Part shown: positions 1-12,653 of the stretch, one piece after another
Numbering within the stretch: position 1 is the first letter of the stretch
How the letters are laid out: every line of letters begins with the position of its first letter
From: Dryococelus australis
Lineage: Eukaryota > Arthropoda > Insecta > Phasmatodea > Phasmatidae
DNA length: 64,000 bases
Direction: 5' to 3'
Assembly: GCA_029891345.1 (NCBI GenBank)
Contig: CM057002.1
Span: 61,804,777 to 61,868,776 of the forward strand
Translations under genes and position numbers: made by a program
The notes under the pieces: model-generated
The model's input: only the letters and a program-made list of their open reading frames with translations
What the model was told of the DNA's origin: nothing
Database searches by the model: none

Positions 1-104
1 GAGTGCGATGGAATATACACACTGTGTTTATTACATACATAGCAGTATTTATTTAAAAACGTGGTTAAAACATAAAATATTGCTGAAAAGAAAAAGTAAC
101 TAGA

Positions 105-139
105 GCCTCAAAAGTGCTCGCTGTTCCGTGAACAGCCTA
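105..139. repeat. Right terminus of the TAGGCTGTTCAC MITE family
   Basis: The stretch reads as a variant of the family's right end (gcctTaaaagtgctcactttaccgtgaacagccta type) and ends in gtgaacagccta. No matching left end is visible between base 1 and here, so the rest of the copy is either lost or lies outside the window. Confidence 0.6.
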
Positions 140-1615
140 TGATTTAGCATAACAGCATTAAACATATTTAGACGCGACATTTTATTTGGAAAATTTCGCT
201 CGTGTGCTTGTTTCCCCATCATCAATGAGGTGGCCTACGACACAAATCGGGTTTGGAGATGTGATTGCGCGAGGCACGGAACCAATGAGGCGGATAAGAC
301 GACGCTTCAAGTAAGATATCGCTCGGCGCATGCGCAAGCTCAAGGCAGTATTTAACCGTTCAGCGTTCAGTAGGTGAAGCAGATGAGCGAGATTTGGCCT
401 CATTCGTCCATAAGCCATCAAAATATTTTCCTTAACTAAACACATATCCAGGGGTTTTTAAAGATGACTAGATAATATATTATTCGTGCTCCAGTCCCTC
501 CCTTTTTATTTTTACTTCCATGTTGGTTTTATAGCATGACACGAAATTTGAATAAAAAATTAATATTTTTTTCTTGGCATGTTTAATGTCAGAACACTCC
601 CATTTTTTTTAAGAGGCCTTTTGTTAAAAAAGACTATTTTGATCCACTCCTCCTAAAGTAGACAAAATGTATACACTGTTGAACGTAAATTCTTAATTAA
701 GAATGTGAGTGCACCAAAATTATGAATGGCCGCGAACAGTAGCACTCTTAGTGTCCCTCGCCACGAGGAATTGGAAACTACGCTGTTGTAAGAGGAGAAC
801 CTATCATTTTATTAGCAGAAGATTGTATCAATGTTCAGTGCAGTTGTGTATCCTATCTGCGTGTGTGTATCCGGTTAACATATTTTGCGACTGAACATAA
901 AAGATTCTGTTTTAGATATGTTTGACGGCTCCAAAATAGTGTTTCTAATGTTAATAATTCCATTAGTCCTCTGAAGTGTGCTCTTTTTTTTTTCGGGAGT
1001 AAAATCGCAGTGGACACGCATACAATAATTTCGTAGAAAACTAGCTTCAATGCATCTCAAGCTTCAGTGACAAAAATAGGTGATTAAGCATGCTTGGAAA
1101 GTTGAGAATAAACTTGAATTCCATTGCAACGGTCTTCACATCTTAAAATATCTCAGACTTTTTTAGGGTCGGAGCAGAGAATTAATAAACATTGCACGTA
1201 AATATAGCCGACTTAAAGATCTGTGTTGCTTTTTAAGTATTAAGATAGCACGTTTTTTCACTTCTGAGAAGGATTATGCTACCCGTATTCTTTTCCATAA
1301 TTGCTCCACTGCGCCTTGCATATTACAAAACTTGTTTTGTAGTTCAACGTATCTGAAAATGGCCTCTCGGACTGATCACATATGGAACTATACGAGTGCA
1401 TTAAGATTTCCTCGTAATTTTCTACGAGCAAAAAAAAAATATCCCTAGCACTGGCTTGCGTGGCTCGGAAACTCGAAAACCTTGTATGTAATAATTTACC
1501 ACAAATTATTTTCACAAAGTTTAACTTTGCAATGTTTACTTATACTACAAAGTGATGAATATGTATACACACATAATTTATAATTTTAGTTAATAATCGC
1601 AGTTGCACCTACGAC
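140..1615. other. Noncoding stretch, nothing recognised
   Basis: AT-rich sequence with only short open frames that show no family resemblance, splice context or codon bias. Nothing in it can be supported as a gene or a named repeat. Confidence 0.5.
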
Positions 1616-1660
1616 CAGTAGCGGATCCAGATCGAAGTGAGGTTACGTGGGTCACGACCC
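1616..1660 (+). mobile_element. Possible solitary hAT-type terminus
   Basis: The stretch starts CAGTAGCGGATCCAGATC, which resembles the CAGxGGCGGATCCAG termini of many nonautonomous hAT elements. No inverted partner and no 8-bp duplication were found nearby. It would be an isolated end or a chance match. Confidence 0.25.
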
Positions 1661-1789
1661 TCCCAAAAGAATTTTAGACTTCATTATAAAAAAAATTATC
1701 AAAAAATATTTCTGTCCATAATTAGGTGATGTAACCTAGCTGAAATCGGCGTAAAACACGGGCACACGCGAACCAGATCATAACAAACG

Positions 1790-2030
1790 GCTAAAAAAAA
1801 ACTAGGTAGTTGGGCTGAACGTCTCGTCGACAGCGAGGTCATTAGAGCCGAAGAAAGTTGCCAGGAAGGAAGGATTGGGGAAGGAATCGACCATGGCCGT
1901 TAGGACGCATCCGCCTGGAGTGATTTCGGGGAAAAAACATGGGATTCCGAAATGAGGGCATCCGGACTGGGAATCGAGCCCAGGTCCTCCCGAATGCGAG
2001 TCTACTGAGTTACCCCTGCGCCACCCCACT
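1790..2030 (-). repeat. tRNA-derived SINE, near full length
   Basis: Read on the minus strand, the element begins with a tRNA-like head: an A-box-like segment (ggtggcgcaggggtaactc, about 2025-2007) followed by a B-box-like ggctcgattccc. A body with ttttttccccgaaatcactc follows. The 3' domain contains ggctctaatgacctcgctgt, a tail seen in several arthropod SINEs, and then a T-rich end. It is noncoding and depends on LINE machinery for movement. The open frame over it is only a by-product of the repeat. Confidence 0.75.
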
Positions 2031-4969
2031 TGGTGTGAGACGATGGAATCGGGATTTGGTTATGATGAGTGTTAGGCATCGACGCCCAGCCTAGCTTTAA
2101 CGGTAGAGACCCTTTTGAACACCAATTTCGTAGTCGAGCTCATGAAATTCTATCAGCTCAATGAACGTAATTCCAACTCATCCATTAATTATATCCTTAG
2201 AAATCTACGAGCACTTGCCTTTCTGTATAGACTCAAAAAGCGTGAAAAAACAACGAATAGTCTGTATACTATGCGTAGAAAACGTGTGCGTTTCAAAATG
2301 GAAGTAGGTATTCATTACGCGCGGCTGTCGTATATATATACATATGTACGTCTTGTGTAGGAAGTATCCTCGATATGTACACGTGTATGAAGTGGCGATA
2401 TTTTATTTTGTGACTTGTGCGTAAGGCCACCAGCCAATATAGTTTCGAGAGAAAATAATAATGGTGTGTAATCTATTTGTTTAGTTAAAGATTTTTTTCC
2501 TTCGCAATTGACAAAATACGTGTAAACTATGTTACTGCCATAATACACCTCTACTTCACGAAAATCAAATTCGTGGATGGTTAGTCGACCGTAAGACGAG
2601 TTGGTTCATTACGAACTTCATTTTCATGTACACGTCCTCTGCAAATGTCTCTTACATACACGAAGTTGATTATAAACCGAATCTTACGCCAAAGGAACCT
2701 CGTGTCTGTGTGCTCGCCTGTTGTGTGTTCACAAACGAACAATTTTTTTTTTTTTTTCACGTTTAATAACAAGGACTCAATCTACGGGTTGTCAATGACT
2801 GTGCCATTGGTAGTCTGAGGTTCAGAGTGTTTGTCTGCCAGCCCGTTTGGTTGTGGTTTTCGGCTATTCAAGGCTATTCAAGGTAGGAAATATGATTCCG
2901 TTTTGAATTTAACGTCTGCTGATAATTTAACTCAGTAATGCTTTTACTGGTAGTCTTGCAAGTACAAGATGGATACTTCAATAAGCATTTAAAAATCAAA
3001 AGAGATGTTGATTTTATTTTATTTTTACTCTTATAATATGTACATTAGTAGGTTAATAAATATATAATGTGATCGGTGTAGTACTTCAGTACGTAAATTT
3101 TCATTTTCTCATAAAGTCTCCTGACATAATCCTGCTTTAGTTTAATTCTTAGAGATCTGTTTAGGAACAGGATCATACCGAAGGTGAATCGTAAAAGAGA
3201 AAAGTCAAAGATGGGAAACATTTCCAAGACCCAGCATACAATAACATACGTACAGATGACTACGTTATCTCTGGAGTACCTTAGTAAATTCCCTTGAGTT
3301 AAAGAATTATCGGTTATCCTTTTGATACGAATATAAGTGTACGCAAACTTTGTTTCAAAAATTTTTAAGACTTCATATTCTGCATTTAAAAAGAATATCC
3401 TGTTTCCTTCGTACAGTAAACAAGCTTATGCGAATCATATTTAAGATGTGGTACGTTTAATTTATTTTTGTACCATGGTGTTCTTTATTTCATAAAAGTT
3501 AGTGAATTATAAGTCAGTAAAGACTGCCAAATGCACTCGTAATATTCATTCTCTGAAAGTGGGTGATAGAAAGGAGAAGTGCAATTGTAAGATTCCAAAA
3601 CGTGTTAGGCTAATATCGACAAAAAACTTATAAAATGCCATGCCATTAACTAAATTTAATATCTCCATCTCTGATTGGATTGTGACAAATTCTGTCATCG
3701 AAGTTTCAGCATTATGTCATTCTATAATTAAAAATAGCTGTACAGATGTTGAGAATTTTCATCAGCTCTATTCCTAGCTGTCATTAACACGAACAAGAAC
3801 TGAGTTACTATGCCCTCTCCCCCTCGATCAAGGTTGGGAGGTCGCGTATATAGACTATATATATATATATATAAATTAAAAAAAAAGGCTTCTAAGGTCT
3901 GTTTGCAGTTGAGCATTTTTTAAGCCCTGTTAATAGTCTACGTTTCTGTCAATTAGTATCCTTCCACTATATGTCCAAATAAAAACATTTATAAATAATT
4001 ACAGCTGTCAATTCTGAAGTATATAACTGAACACAATAACCTTCATTAACTCCCATAATTTACAAGCGGTTCATTATATTGTGTATCTTCTGTAATGCAA
4101 TTACATCTAAGATAGTAGATTTTAGCATTGTAATTTTCTACTTCATGTCCCTTAAATGTGTCCAACAGGTTGTACCACATATGTAGTGAGACATATCGGC
4201 TAGTATATTTTTTGTAATTGTTCAACCTAGTAGATGTAAGGTGTGGAGCTAGTTGATTTTTTTTTGTAAAAACTGTTTTTTTAATGTAATCAACTGAACT
4301 GCACTGAATTTGTAATGAAATGTACAGTGAGATGATTTCTGGGATTGTCTTGAGTACAGGTGTGTATAGCTAGTAGATTTTGTTTATTGTAAATTACTTA
4401 ACTCAGTGCTTCAGTAATGTATCCTACTGACTGCACCATAGTGGCGATTGTTGTGACTAACTGACGGCACTGGAGTCTTAACTGTCTGCTTCAGCCTGTG
4501 TTTTTAAGGCGCGTATTTTGGAGATCCCCGCCCAGGACCATGCTCAAGAGGAAAGTGTCACTGTCCATAATGTTTCTTGTAAAATTTTGAAAATAATAAA
4601 TAAATATTTATAATAAACACTACCCATGGCCCAGAATACTTTATTCAAGTGCTTATCAAGCGTAACTGTGAAATTGTAAGGGGCCTAAATGTATTGCTGC
4701 TAAGCTATTATGAGCATAAAATAAAGAAGAACTACTTGAAATAAAGTAATATTCCACTTCTTTAATACGACTTTAAAACATAGAACTATGGAAGTTCTTT
4801 TCCTTTACCTTGCCGACTTTATCGTGGTGGCATGCCAGTCACAAATCATATGCTCTAAAGGATAAAGAATTTTTCTAAATCTGTCCTCAAAAGTGCTAAT
4901 ATTACCGATAACAGGCTACGTCTGATTTTGGTTTAAGAATACCGTTATAGATCGCGTGTGTTTCATGCT
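2031..4969. other. Noncoding stretch with simple sequence
   Basis: No gene is supported. It holds short (TA)n runs near 2330 and 3857, a T16-type run near 2740 and an A/T-rich end with overlapping AATAAA-like strings near 4590-4620. The last could be a relict polyadenylation region, but no coding sequence lies upstream of it. Confidence 0.45.
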
Positions 4970-5240
4970 TCGTCTCCGAGGCGCAGTTGTTTGCGCACCG
5001 AAATATCCTACAAGAGACCCCGAGATCGATCTCCGGGTCAGGCATGAGTGCTAAATTATGCTTGACTGGTCGTTTTTTTCTGCCAGATTCGTCTGTCATA
5101 GGACAATTTCTGTCGAGTAGTCAATGTTAAAGTAAAAAAAGAAAAAAGAAAAGTAACAAACTGCTGCGGGCTTTACTAGCTTCCGGGTTTTCTTTCGGTG
5201 TTGATCCGGGCTGACTGCACGGAAAGGATTTTTCCCCAGT
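4970..5240 (+). repeat. Diverged tRNA-derived SINE-like sequence
   Basis: The segment gaggcgcagttgtttgcgc (about 4978-4997) resembles a tRNA A box. About 40 bases on, gagatcgatctccgggtc resembles a B box. A body with ggttttctttcggtg and ttttccccagtg follows, loosely like the ttttctcggggtactc segment of the other SINEs in this window. Divergence is high, so the 3' boundary is a guess. Confidence 0.35.
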
Positions 5241-6324
5241 GTTTTATCCTATCGCCGTTTATTGGCTATCCTGCTGCAGTTCATTAAAATTAACCTTCCT
5301 CATTCCTCAGTCGTAAGATTAAATTCCTGAATATCCGTGATGAATAAAAGGAAATAAAGACATTTCGTGATTAAAACTGCATTTTTGAAAATCACGTTTG
5401 CTGTTTTTACGTTTCCGCCATTTTTTTATCCTTCCATCATATGTAAAATAAAAATGCTATGGATCCGATCACTTGATTCATACGTCGATCATTATGGATT
5501 GTTATTGCTGTGCCATTCATTAATCTCGCGTGAATAAAACATGGGGTAAAATAAATCAAATTATGTCAAAAAAATTTAAATATAGTAATTATAGTACAAT
5601 GTGAGATTAAAAACTACATTCCCTATATCGCTTTAAAATTTACAATAAGAATGCCGACCAATATACCAGTTAAATTATTTGGAGTAAAGGGCAGAATTAT
5701 TGTTCAGTGGTTAATTAAATAACTGTTAAATTAAACAGGAGCCAGCCGTGACAAGATAAATATACTGTACATCGCAATCAAACACTGTTTAGCGAACTGG
5801 TATTTCAGCAACGTCAGCTAAGAGTTTTTCTCCTAGCTGGCCGATTTAACACTTAAAACACAACTTACCACGATAACAATTGTAAGTGCACTCGTGGACG
5901 CCATATTTCCGGGTTACGAATAACCTCCACACTGGAGCCTGCCATCCTGGAGTTCGCCGTTCTTATACGTGCTGCTACAGAAATCTGCTTGCGACCTTGA
6001 CTATACGAGGACACGTAAACACAAATATTTTCCCCCGGAGTTGTCCGAGCCGGCGTCATCCAGCCACGAAAAAAATTCAAACCGAGGCACGAGGCAAACA
6101 AACGGTCGCCGAAACTATGGCGGGTGTTGAGGTTACTCTTGTCGTGCCTAGTTTCAGCTCAGGGCCTTGGAAACGAATTAATAAACAAATGCAGTTTGAA
6201 GGAGCGTGCTGGCTGCATGTTAAAAAGCAAATTTTTTTTTTTGCCTGTTTCGATTACCTAGCGGATGCACGTCAAGTACGATCAGACTTGTAAACTAAGC
6301 TCCTGGCATTTTTCACAGACAGTA
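5241..6324. other. Noncoding stretch, nothing recognised
   Basis: Overlapping open frames near 5865-6293 occur on both strands with no family resemblance or splice context. I see no supportable feature. Confidence 0.4.
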
Positions 6325-6592
6325 GGGGCCGCGGTGGCTGAGCGGTTAGGCTGCTCTCCTCCGACCAAGGCGAACCGGGTTCAATCCCCGGCCGGGTCGC
6401 TCCAGGATCCTCGCATGCGAGAATCGTGCCGGACGATGCCGCTGGTCGGTGGGTTTCCTCGGGGATCTCCCGCTTCCCCTGCACCTTCATTCCGGCGCTG
6501 CTCCTCACTCGCCTCGTTTCACCCTCATCGGCTCTCAAGCCCTCGCTGTTAAGATCCGCCCAAATCTCTTCACTCACTCTCTTCAAAGTCAA
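6325..6592 (+). repeat. tRNA-derived SINE, full length
   Basis: The head gcggtggctgagcggttagg (A box) and gggttcaatccccggc (B box) look like a tRNA of the Leu/Ser type. The body has gtgccggacgatgccgctgg and tttcctcggggatctcccg. The 3' domain has ggctctcaagccctcgctgt followed by gccaaatctcttcactc-type sequence. The same family occurs at 32,285-32,528 on the minus strand, and its 3' fragments lie near 15,870 and 37,984. Open frames on both strands here arise from the GC-rich repeat and are not genes. Confidence 0.85.
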
Positions 6593-8391
6593 TAATTCTA
6601 CGAGAGATGATTTATTTTCGCAATAAGTAATTACGTACGTGTTTGGGTTTTTTTAATTTTCTTTTTAGTGTACTTTATGTTTACAGTGGGCGCAAAGCCA
6701 GCTTTAAGGTACGAAGAGCCTAAGGCCGTGTGTGGAAGCCCGTAATTATTGCAAACCCAAGAATTGAAGACCTTCGTTTCGTCTTTCAAGCGTCGCGTAT
6801 AAACAGCTTGTTTGAGTGCAGTTTAAGGGTGTTGGCCACCACATGCTTTCCAACCTTTTTAGACATTATCAACGACTGTCATTGCACAAATAATTGAGCA
6901 TAAAATTTCCTCATAAATACATCTCAATCACAATTTTACTGTTTTAGAAATGTACAAATCATGAAAACTAATTTATACGTACAGAAATGAGATAATTCAC
7001 ACTGAAAGAATGGGCCGAGAGCTACTTCAAGATATACATAAAATTATTTTTTTTTTTTTTTGCGTTTTCAAAAAAATGCTGAAAACCAGGGAATTTTTGT
7101 ATATTGTGTGTGTGTGGGGGGGGGGGGCTGCCCCTGAAATTTTGTCAAATAACTTTTTTTTCCTAAGCATAACTTAAACTGAATTAATATAAGAATTTCG
7201 GTCGTCCTTGTTAAATTTTCTGAAAGTAGTTTGGCTTATTTTATTTGTACATTACAAAAACAGTAAAATGTTGACTTTGGCATATAATTTCGCAAAAACC
7301 ACGAGATCTAAAAAAAAAATTATCTGAAGATAAAGAAGTTACAGATAATTTTTACAAGTTGAAAGTGGCTGACACTTTTAATTCGGATGTACAGTATTTG
7401 TGAAAACCTCTAGGATTCAGCCCCTGTTGTCATCTCTTAAATCCCTCCCTCCACCCCTCCCTGTGTTTGGATGTTAATATTCCCACCGCTACGCTATAGC
7501 TGTGTTGTGAGTCAAGAGCATTTTGTCGACGCTTAAGCGTGTCAAACATTGTTCAAGTCGTACGCGTTGTATGCGGCACTTGTAAAGATCGCACAGGTCA
7601 CAAATTAAAGGAAAAATAATTTTATTTATTTTGCATTTAACATACAGAAATTAAAAGTATACAATTAATTCAAATGACAATGTACGTAAGCTGGAGATCA
7701 CAAACATTACAAACTCATATCCGTGTTCCAGTTGTGAGCCTGCCGATACTTTAGACGTTATAAGCCCAATAATTGTAATGTCCCTATACGTAGCAAATTT
7801 GGCCAGGCAAAACATATTAAAAATGAACTCATGTTGGTAAGCTACTTATTTTTAAATATTGATATAGATTATCAGTGAATAATTGATCAACTGAGGTGTG
7901 TATATGTGTATATACTTATATGTAAATGTATAAACATGTATGCATACATATAAATACACACACAATGATGATATTCAGGATGTATCTGAGTTAGGTCCGA
8001 CAAACTTCAGCTGCTGGTTATTCGTTATAAAAGAAGCGAACGGAAACATATATACGACTTATGGTCCAAAGTGAATCCTAAGGGCTATACCGGTACACAT
8101 ATTTGAAGTCGGACAAGAAGCACCAGTTTATTGCAAGCACCGGAGAAGTTTTTAAGATGAAACTCAGAAGATCTGGACCATGTTAACGAAGCAAATATTC
8201 GTAAACTCCACAACACTTATCTGGGGCTGTCATCAAATTATGTCGTGGAAATAATCACAGTTACTACCCCTAGTCCGGCTTGATCTCCACGGTGCTGTGG
8301 CATACTTGGGGATTTAAAAGATGGATTACTAACCCACATGTCACAATCAACTTTGCACATTACCCACACACTTGGTGTACCATCTCCATTA
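6593..8391. other. Noncoding stretch with a dispersed repeat segment
   Basis: No gene is seen. A G12 run lies at 7116-7127. The segment near 7534-7680 (gtgtcaaacattgttcaagt...) is related to one near 13,850-14,000 (gtgccaaacatggttcaact...), so part of this stretch is a dispersed repeat of unknown class. Confidence 0.45.
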
Positions 8392-8806
8392 TAGGCTGTT
8401 CACGGTAAAATGAGCATTTTTGAAAGCCCTGCTTAAGATATACTTATCTGTACGTTGTGTAATCTTCCGCTTTATGTAAAATTAACGTTACAATGGGCCT
8501 CATCACTTCATTCATAGGTCGGTCAAGAGACACGGTGAAATTATTATAAAAGGAAAACTTCACATATCTGCTCATTTTTACACTTCGATGTATTAGAAAA
8601 AAGCGAAGGAAATAATTAAAGTCATTATAAATGGTCACCTAACACTTCTTATTTGACGTTAAGATATGGAACTACTTTCCCTCCATAGTTACCAACTTTA
8701 CTGGGAGCTTGTCACTAAGTGCGCCCGTTAAAATATATGCAGGCAGGCGCAGTGACTTTTTCCTTAGGTTGATTTCAAAAGTGGTCACTTTATCGTGAAC
8801 AGCCTT
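8392..8806 (+). mobile_element. MITE, 415 bp class, TA target duplication
   Basis: It starts taggctgttcacggtaaaat and ends tttatcgtgaacagcctt, inverted copies of each other apart from small changes, and is flanked by TA on both sides (8390-8391 and 8807-8808). The interior has no coding capacity. It is closely related along its whole length to 15,295-15,715 and to antisense pieces near 29.7 and 30.5 kb. TA duplications fit mobilisation by a Tc1/mariner-type transposase, which is an inference. Confidence 0.85.
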
Positions 8807-9313
8807 TAGTTCTAACGAACTGGTGCCGCAGGCCCGAATCCAATGAACCCCCATATCTTCTTTTTTTTGTGATTAACCTGCCGCCGAAGTTTGTCGCTCT
8901 AATATAAATACATTCTGCATACATATTGTCAGTGAAAACCTTTAAACTTGTGGTATTCATTTATCCGTGTATCTAACTCCATCTTTAAATTTCAACAAAA
9001 GAAAATTCCACTGAAAAATTTTTACAGTATCGAGGCGAAATAAATAAAGAACATGTACATATTTATAAATAGGAAGTTACACTGAGATCAGCAGACAAAT
9101 CACTTAGATGGACAAGATTCTTTTGGACAGATTGACAAGCAGGAAAACAGTAATTATCATTTTTTTTTTAATTTTTGAGACCTCTTTGTTTATGCAACAC
9201 TTAACATATGTCCCGAAACGTAATTACTGCAGATTGAAATTTTTTCCCCGTTGTATTTGTTTTTTAACGGCCACAAGCGCTAGTGTGTTGCTGAAAAAGA
9301 GACTCCTATCAGT
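8807..9313. other. Noncoding stretch, nothing recognised
   Basis: Short frames only, with no recognisable domain or repeat. Confidence 0.45.
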
Positions 9314-9857
9314 CAGTAGCGTAGCGAGAAATTTTGTTTGGGAGGGGCACTAACTGTGAATTGTGATAAAGATAATAAATATTTGCAAACATACTAAAAT
9401 CACGAAATCAGCAGAAGAATATCTACTGTTTACTTTTTCCCTATATTTTCCCCATATTCATAGAAACTAATATACCATTGTTCCTAAATTTAAAAATTGT
9501 AATCACTAGTTAACCAAATTGTTTTGACTTCATAATAAAACATTAATTAAATGTTGTAATGCTTGCTGTGGATTTCTTTCCCGGAATAAAAACATAACGG
9601 GCGGTTTTATGGGTACACACAATGCCATAGGATCAATTTATGAGGGTTTCCCGACCTTGAAGTCTCTCAGCTATGGAGAGATGGAAAGAAAGACTTTTGG
9701 AAAGCAAAGCCATTCTGCTTTGGGGAGGCACCGCTTAGCTTGACAGACTTCCGTCCGCTCTCAGAGTTTTACACATTACAGGTATTTCAATGTTGGTATT
9801 TATTTGTCTTCAGGAGGTGCCCGACCCCACAGGTCAACCCTCGTAGCTACGCCACTG
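9314..9857. mobile_element. Nonautonomous hAT-like element, about 544 bp
   Basis: The left end reads CAGTAGCGTAGCGAG. The right end, reverse complemented, reads CAGTGGCGTAGCTACGAG. The CAG start and GCGTAGC core are typical of hAT terminal repeats in arthropods. The 8-bp flanks do not match, so the target duplication has decayed or one boundary is off. No transposase is encoded inside. Confidence 0.5.
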
Positions 9858-10552
9858 ACCCCTGTGTCTACATTACTATATTTGGCGACGTCATTTTCAC
9901 AGTTCTTTTAGTACATTTTTGTGGGCTCAAGAATTTTTGGGTGTTAGTACAAACTATGTCAGGATCAGCGGCGTATATAAGAGCACGTTTTGGCGATTCA
10001 AACCCTCCACTTACTAACTTAGTAACACTTTAAACTTTCACTAATTTCATCACGAATATTAATAGTGTAAACGAAAGGAAGACTATTGGAACTTTTATGA
10101 ACATTAAAACGTTAGGTAGAACAAACACATCGTACATCCCTTCATAACAATTATAAATACGTAAAAATACTGCCAGACTTTTCATTTTCAAGTGAATATG
10201 CAGTATAAATGTGCTTAGCAATGGAAGGTGCGTACATTTTCGGGTTATTGTCGCGTAAATATCGCATTATTGATGTGAGCATTCTATAATTTTGACACAT
10301 CTTAGTCTGTCAAATAACACTCCCAATGATACCAGCTTACCCTTTTTTTAAAAATTAACAACTCCATACGAAGTCATATTTATTAACCCTGTTGTGACCA
10401 CTCCAGTCCCAAATTAATATATTAATATATTATGCTATGTGTTGTTCATATGTTTTAAAAGTAATTCGTAAACATTGAGCACGTATACAGAGCGACAAGC
10501 TGTAAACGAATAAATTATGAAATCTATTAAATGCAATATGTAGGTGCTCTCT
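9858..10552. other. Noncoding stretch, nothing recognised
   Basis: AT-rich sequence with no supportable feature. Confidence 0.45.
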
Positions 10553-10555
10553 GCT

Positions 10556-11422
10556 ACAGAGTATGTTCCACCACACAACCGGCATACTTTGGCAGCTTAT
10601 TATACAGATAATTGGCAACACAAAATTTTATATACAGAAGTTGGCTACGCAACCCCATTTCAGAGTTACAAGAACTTCAATGCAATAAAAACGAAAATTG
10701 GAATTACTGAATATCTTTAATACAATTGACTACATTAATGTTGTAAGTCCCACACAAGCTGTTCATATTGTGCCCAATCTGACCGTAAGCAGACACTTAT
10801 AGTGTGGCTGGCGTGGCCAGTCTATGTTAGTGTGTCTAGGCGAGTGGTTGTGTAACAATGCCAGGAATGTTTACACGTGAAGAGTACGCAGACATGGTGT
10901 TTGTTTGCGGATACTGTGCCGGGAATGTGCGTGGTGCAGCAACTGAGTATCCGCGCAGGTTGATTGGAAGAGGTGGGCCAGTCCCACGGCCGGCGCGCTC
11001 TCCTGACCTCTCCCCGTGGAACTTTTCACTCTGGGGCTGCCTGAAGAGTAGGGTTTACAGCGGATGGCGATCATACATACTAGACCAGTTGCTACAGGCG
11101 ATAACCGACTCCACTAATGAACTCAGAAATGAATTTGCAGGCATGCAGTGACAACACGCCATGGTAGGCTACAACGTATCGCAGTCTGTTTACAGTCAGA
11201 TGGTGCACATTTTGAAGAGCTCATGTGAGACATTCAACATGAATGTAGTCAATTACATTAAAGACATTCAGTAATTCCAATGTGTGTTTTTGTTGCATTT
11301 ACGTCCCTGTAACTCTGAAATAGTGATGCATAGCCTACTTGTGTATATGACATTTTTTGTTTCCAATGATCTGTATAACACACTGCCGAAGTATGTCGGG
11401 TGAGTAGCGGAACATTCTGTTT
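10556..11422 (+). mobile_element. Mariner-type relic with inverted repeats of about 240 bp
   Basis: Sequence from about 10,556 to 10,795 is repeated in inverted, diverged form from about 11,187 to 11,422. Matching blocks include ttggaattactgaat, ttgactacatt, tttcagagttaca and ggcatacttt/gacatacttc. The roughly 390-bp centre holds a short frame that fuses the two ends of a DDE transposase. The unit therefore looks like an internally deleted derivative of a long-inverted-repeat Tc1/mariner-type transposon. Outer boundaries are where similarity fades; no target duplication could be fixed. Confidence 0.7.
10858..11151 (+). pseudogene. Internally deleted transposase: DUF4817-like start joined to DDE tail
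   Basis: This open frame of 97 codons starts MPGMFTREEYADMVFVCGYC, the hallmark of DUF4817 helix-turn-helix N-termini of arthropod mariner-type transposases. At about residue 35 it passes directly into RLIGRGGPV and then RSPDLSPWNFSLWGCLKSRV, a block that sits near the last catalytic residue of the DDE domain. The central roughly 200-250 residues expected in a full transposase, including the first two catalytic aspartates, are absent. The frame is uninterrupted, so the deletion happened in phase. It lies centrally between the two inverted arms described for the enclosing element. It cannot be catalytic; it could be a fossil or, less likely, a small DNA-binding product. Confidence 0.75.
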
Positions 11423-12653
11423 ATTGTGAAAAATGTGAGATTTGACACTCGCTAGTTCTCCAGATACAGTGATTCCTGAATCACGCATCGCAAGTAAGCT
11501 GGAAAAATATCTCACGCAAAAGTAAAAACGTGGTCCAGCTGCACTCAGTTCGCGTTTTCGATACCTTCAGAGCGCAGCACTGTACAGACAAAAATGTCCG
11601 TTATAGACGGCATAAAAACATGCCAATTACATTGAATGTTCCAGTAAAACGTGAATGTTGTGCATGTTTGCATATATGTATTTGGCTAAGAAACAGGAAT
11701 GTTTGAGGCTGTATGGAATTGCATGAACTAATGTCTATTTCAGTGATTTCATATGCTTATTTTATGCATGCTTGGAAATGATTATGATCACATTATGTAG
11801 TACGGCATTACTTAGCAAAGTGAAACTAAAGTTAATACGGCTTTGCACTGAGTATAGTTACGCCAGTTTTCATCAGAGCATATAAAAATAAGTAAATGTT
11901 TCGTTGGTAGATGCACATGCGGCTCTGTGATTACAAAGGATCGAATTTTTTCGGGAAATGGTAAAACATTTGAGGGCTTCATTTTTGGGCGTCCATATTA
12001 TGCTGAAATACTATTACATTTGTATATTTGTATGACTTCCCCCCCCCCCCCACTTTAATGAAGGCACTTTTCAATCCACTCGGATAAGAGGCAAACCATA
12101 ATTGTTCTCACTTATTTTTACTTCTTTGATATCGACATTTTAAAACTTCTTGTTAGTTAATTTCAATTAAATTTTATTTTATTATTTATTAGGCATTTGT
12201 TTGATTCGAAAAGCAGAATTGAATCATATTTGTTAGAGTAAGTTACTTATTTATTTGAGAAAATAATTTACACAGTATCAGCTAGAAGTCGTTCGTTTCC
12301 ATAAACATTACATTCCATTATACAGCAGTCAGCCATATCAGCACAGGCAGATTATACACTCTATACTAGTACATATTTTCGCCGGTAGGTGTCAGTCAAT
12401 TTGCTCGAAAAAGCGAAATTTTTTCCCCCGTTTCTCTTCTTCACATAATTGCAGGGAAATTTCCCTTGTCAGGGAATTAATTTTCTTTTTAAGAGCTCCT
12501 GTTCATCCGCGTCCGAAACAAAGTCAAAAACGGCCACAAAATGGTTCACAGAGGTGCTTCGGAAAGCACCCCACGCGAAGCAGCTGCTCCATGCCGGCAG
12601 CTGGCGTGCACTGGTAGTTGGGCAACCTGCCGCACGGCTGCGTAGCGCTGGCG
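11423..12653. other. Noncoding stretch, nothing recognised
   Basis: No gene is seen. It contains a C13 run at 12,039-12,051. The last 200 bases become GC-rich and, on the minus strand, would be the 3' untranslated side of the exon candidate ending at 12,654. Confidence 0.4.

Noticed and set aside
1616..2030. hAT element using the SINE region as its interior
   Set aside because: No inverted CAG-type partner was found at or beyond the SINE, so only an isolated terminus is recorded.
6325..6400. A functional tRNA gene
   Set aside because: A and B boxes are present, but the sequence continues into a SINE body and lacks a closed acceptor stem.
6265..6626. Overlapping frames of 66-106 codons on both strands
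   Set aside because: They lie entirely within a tRNA-derived SINE.
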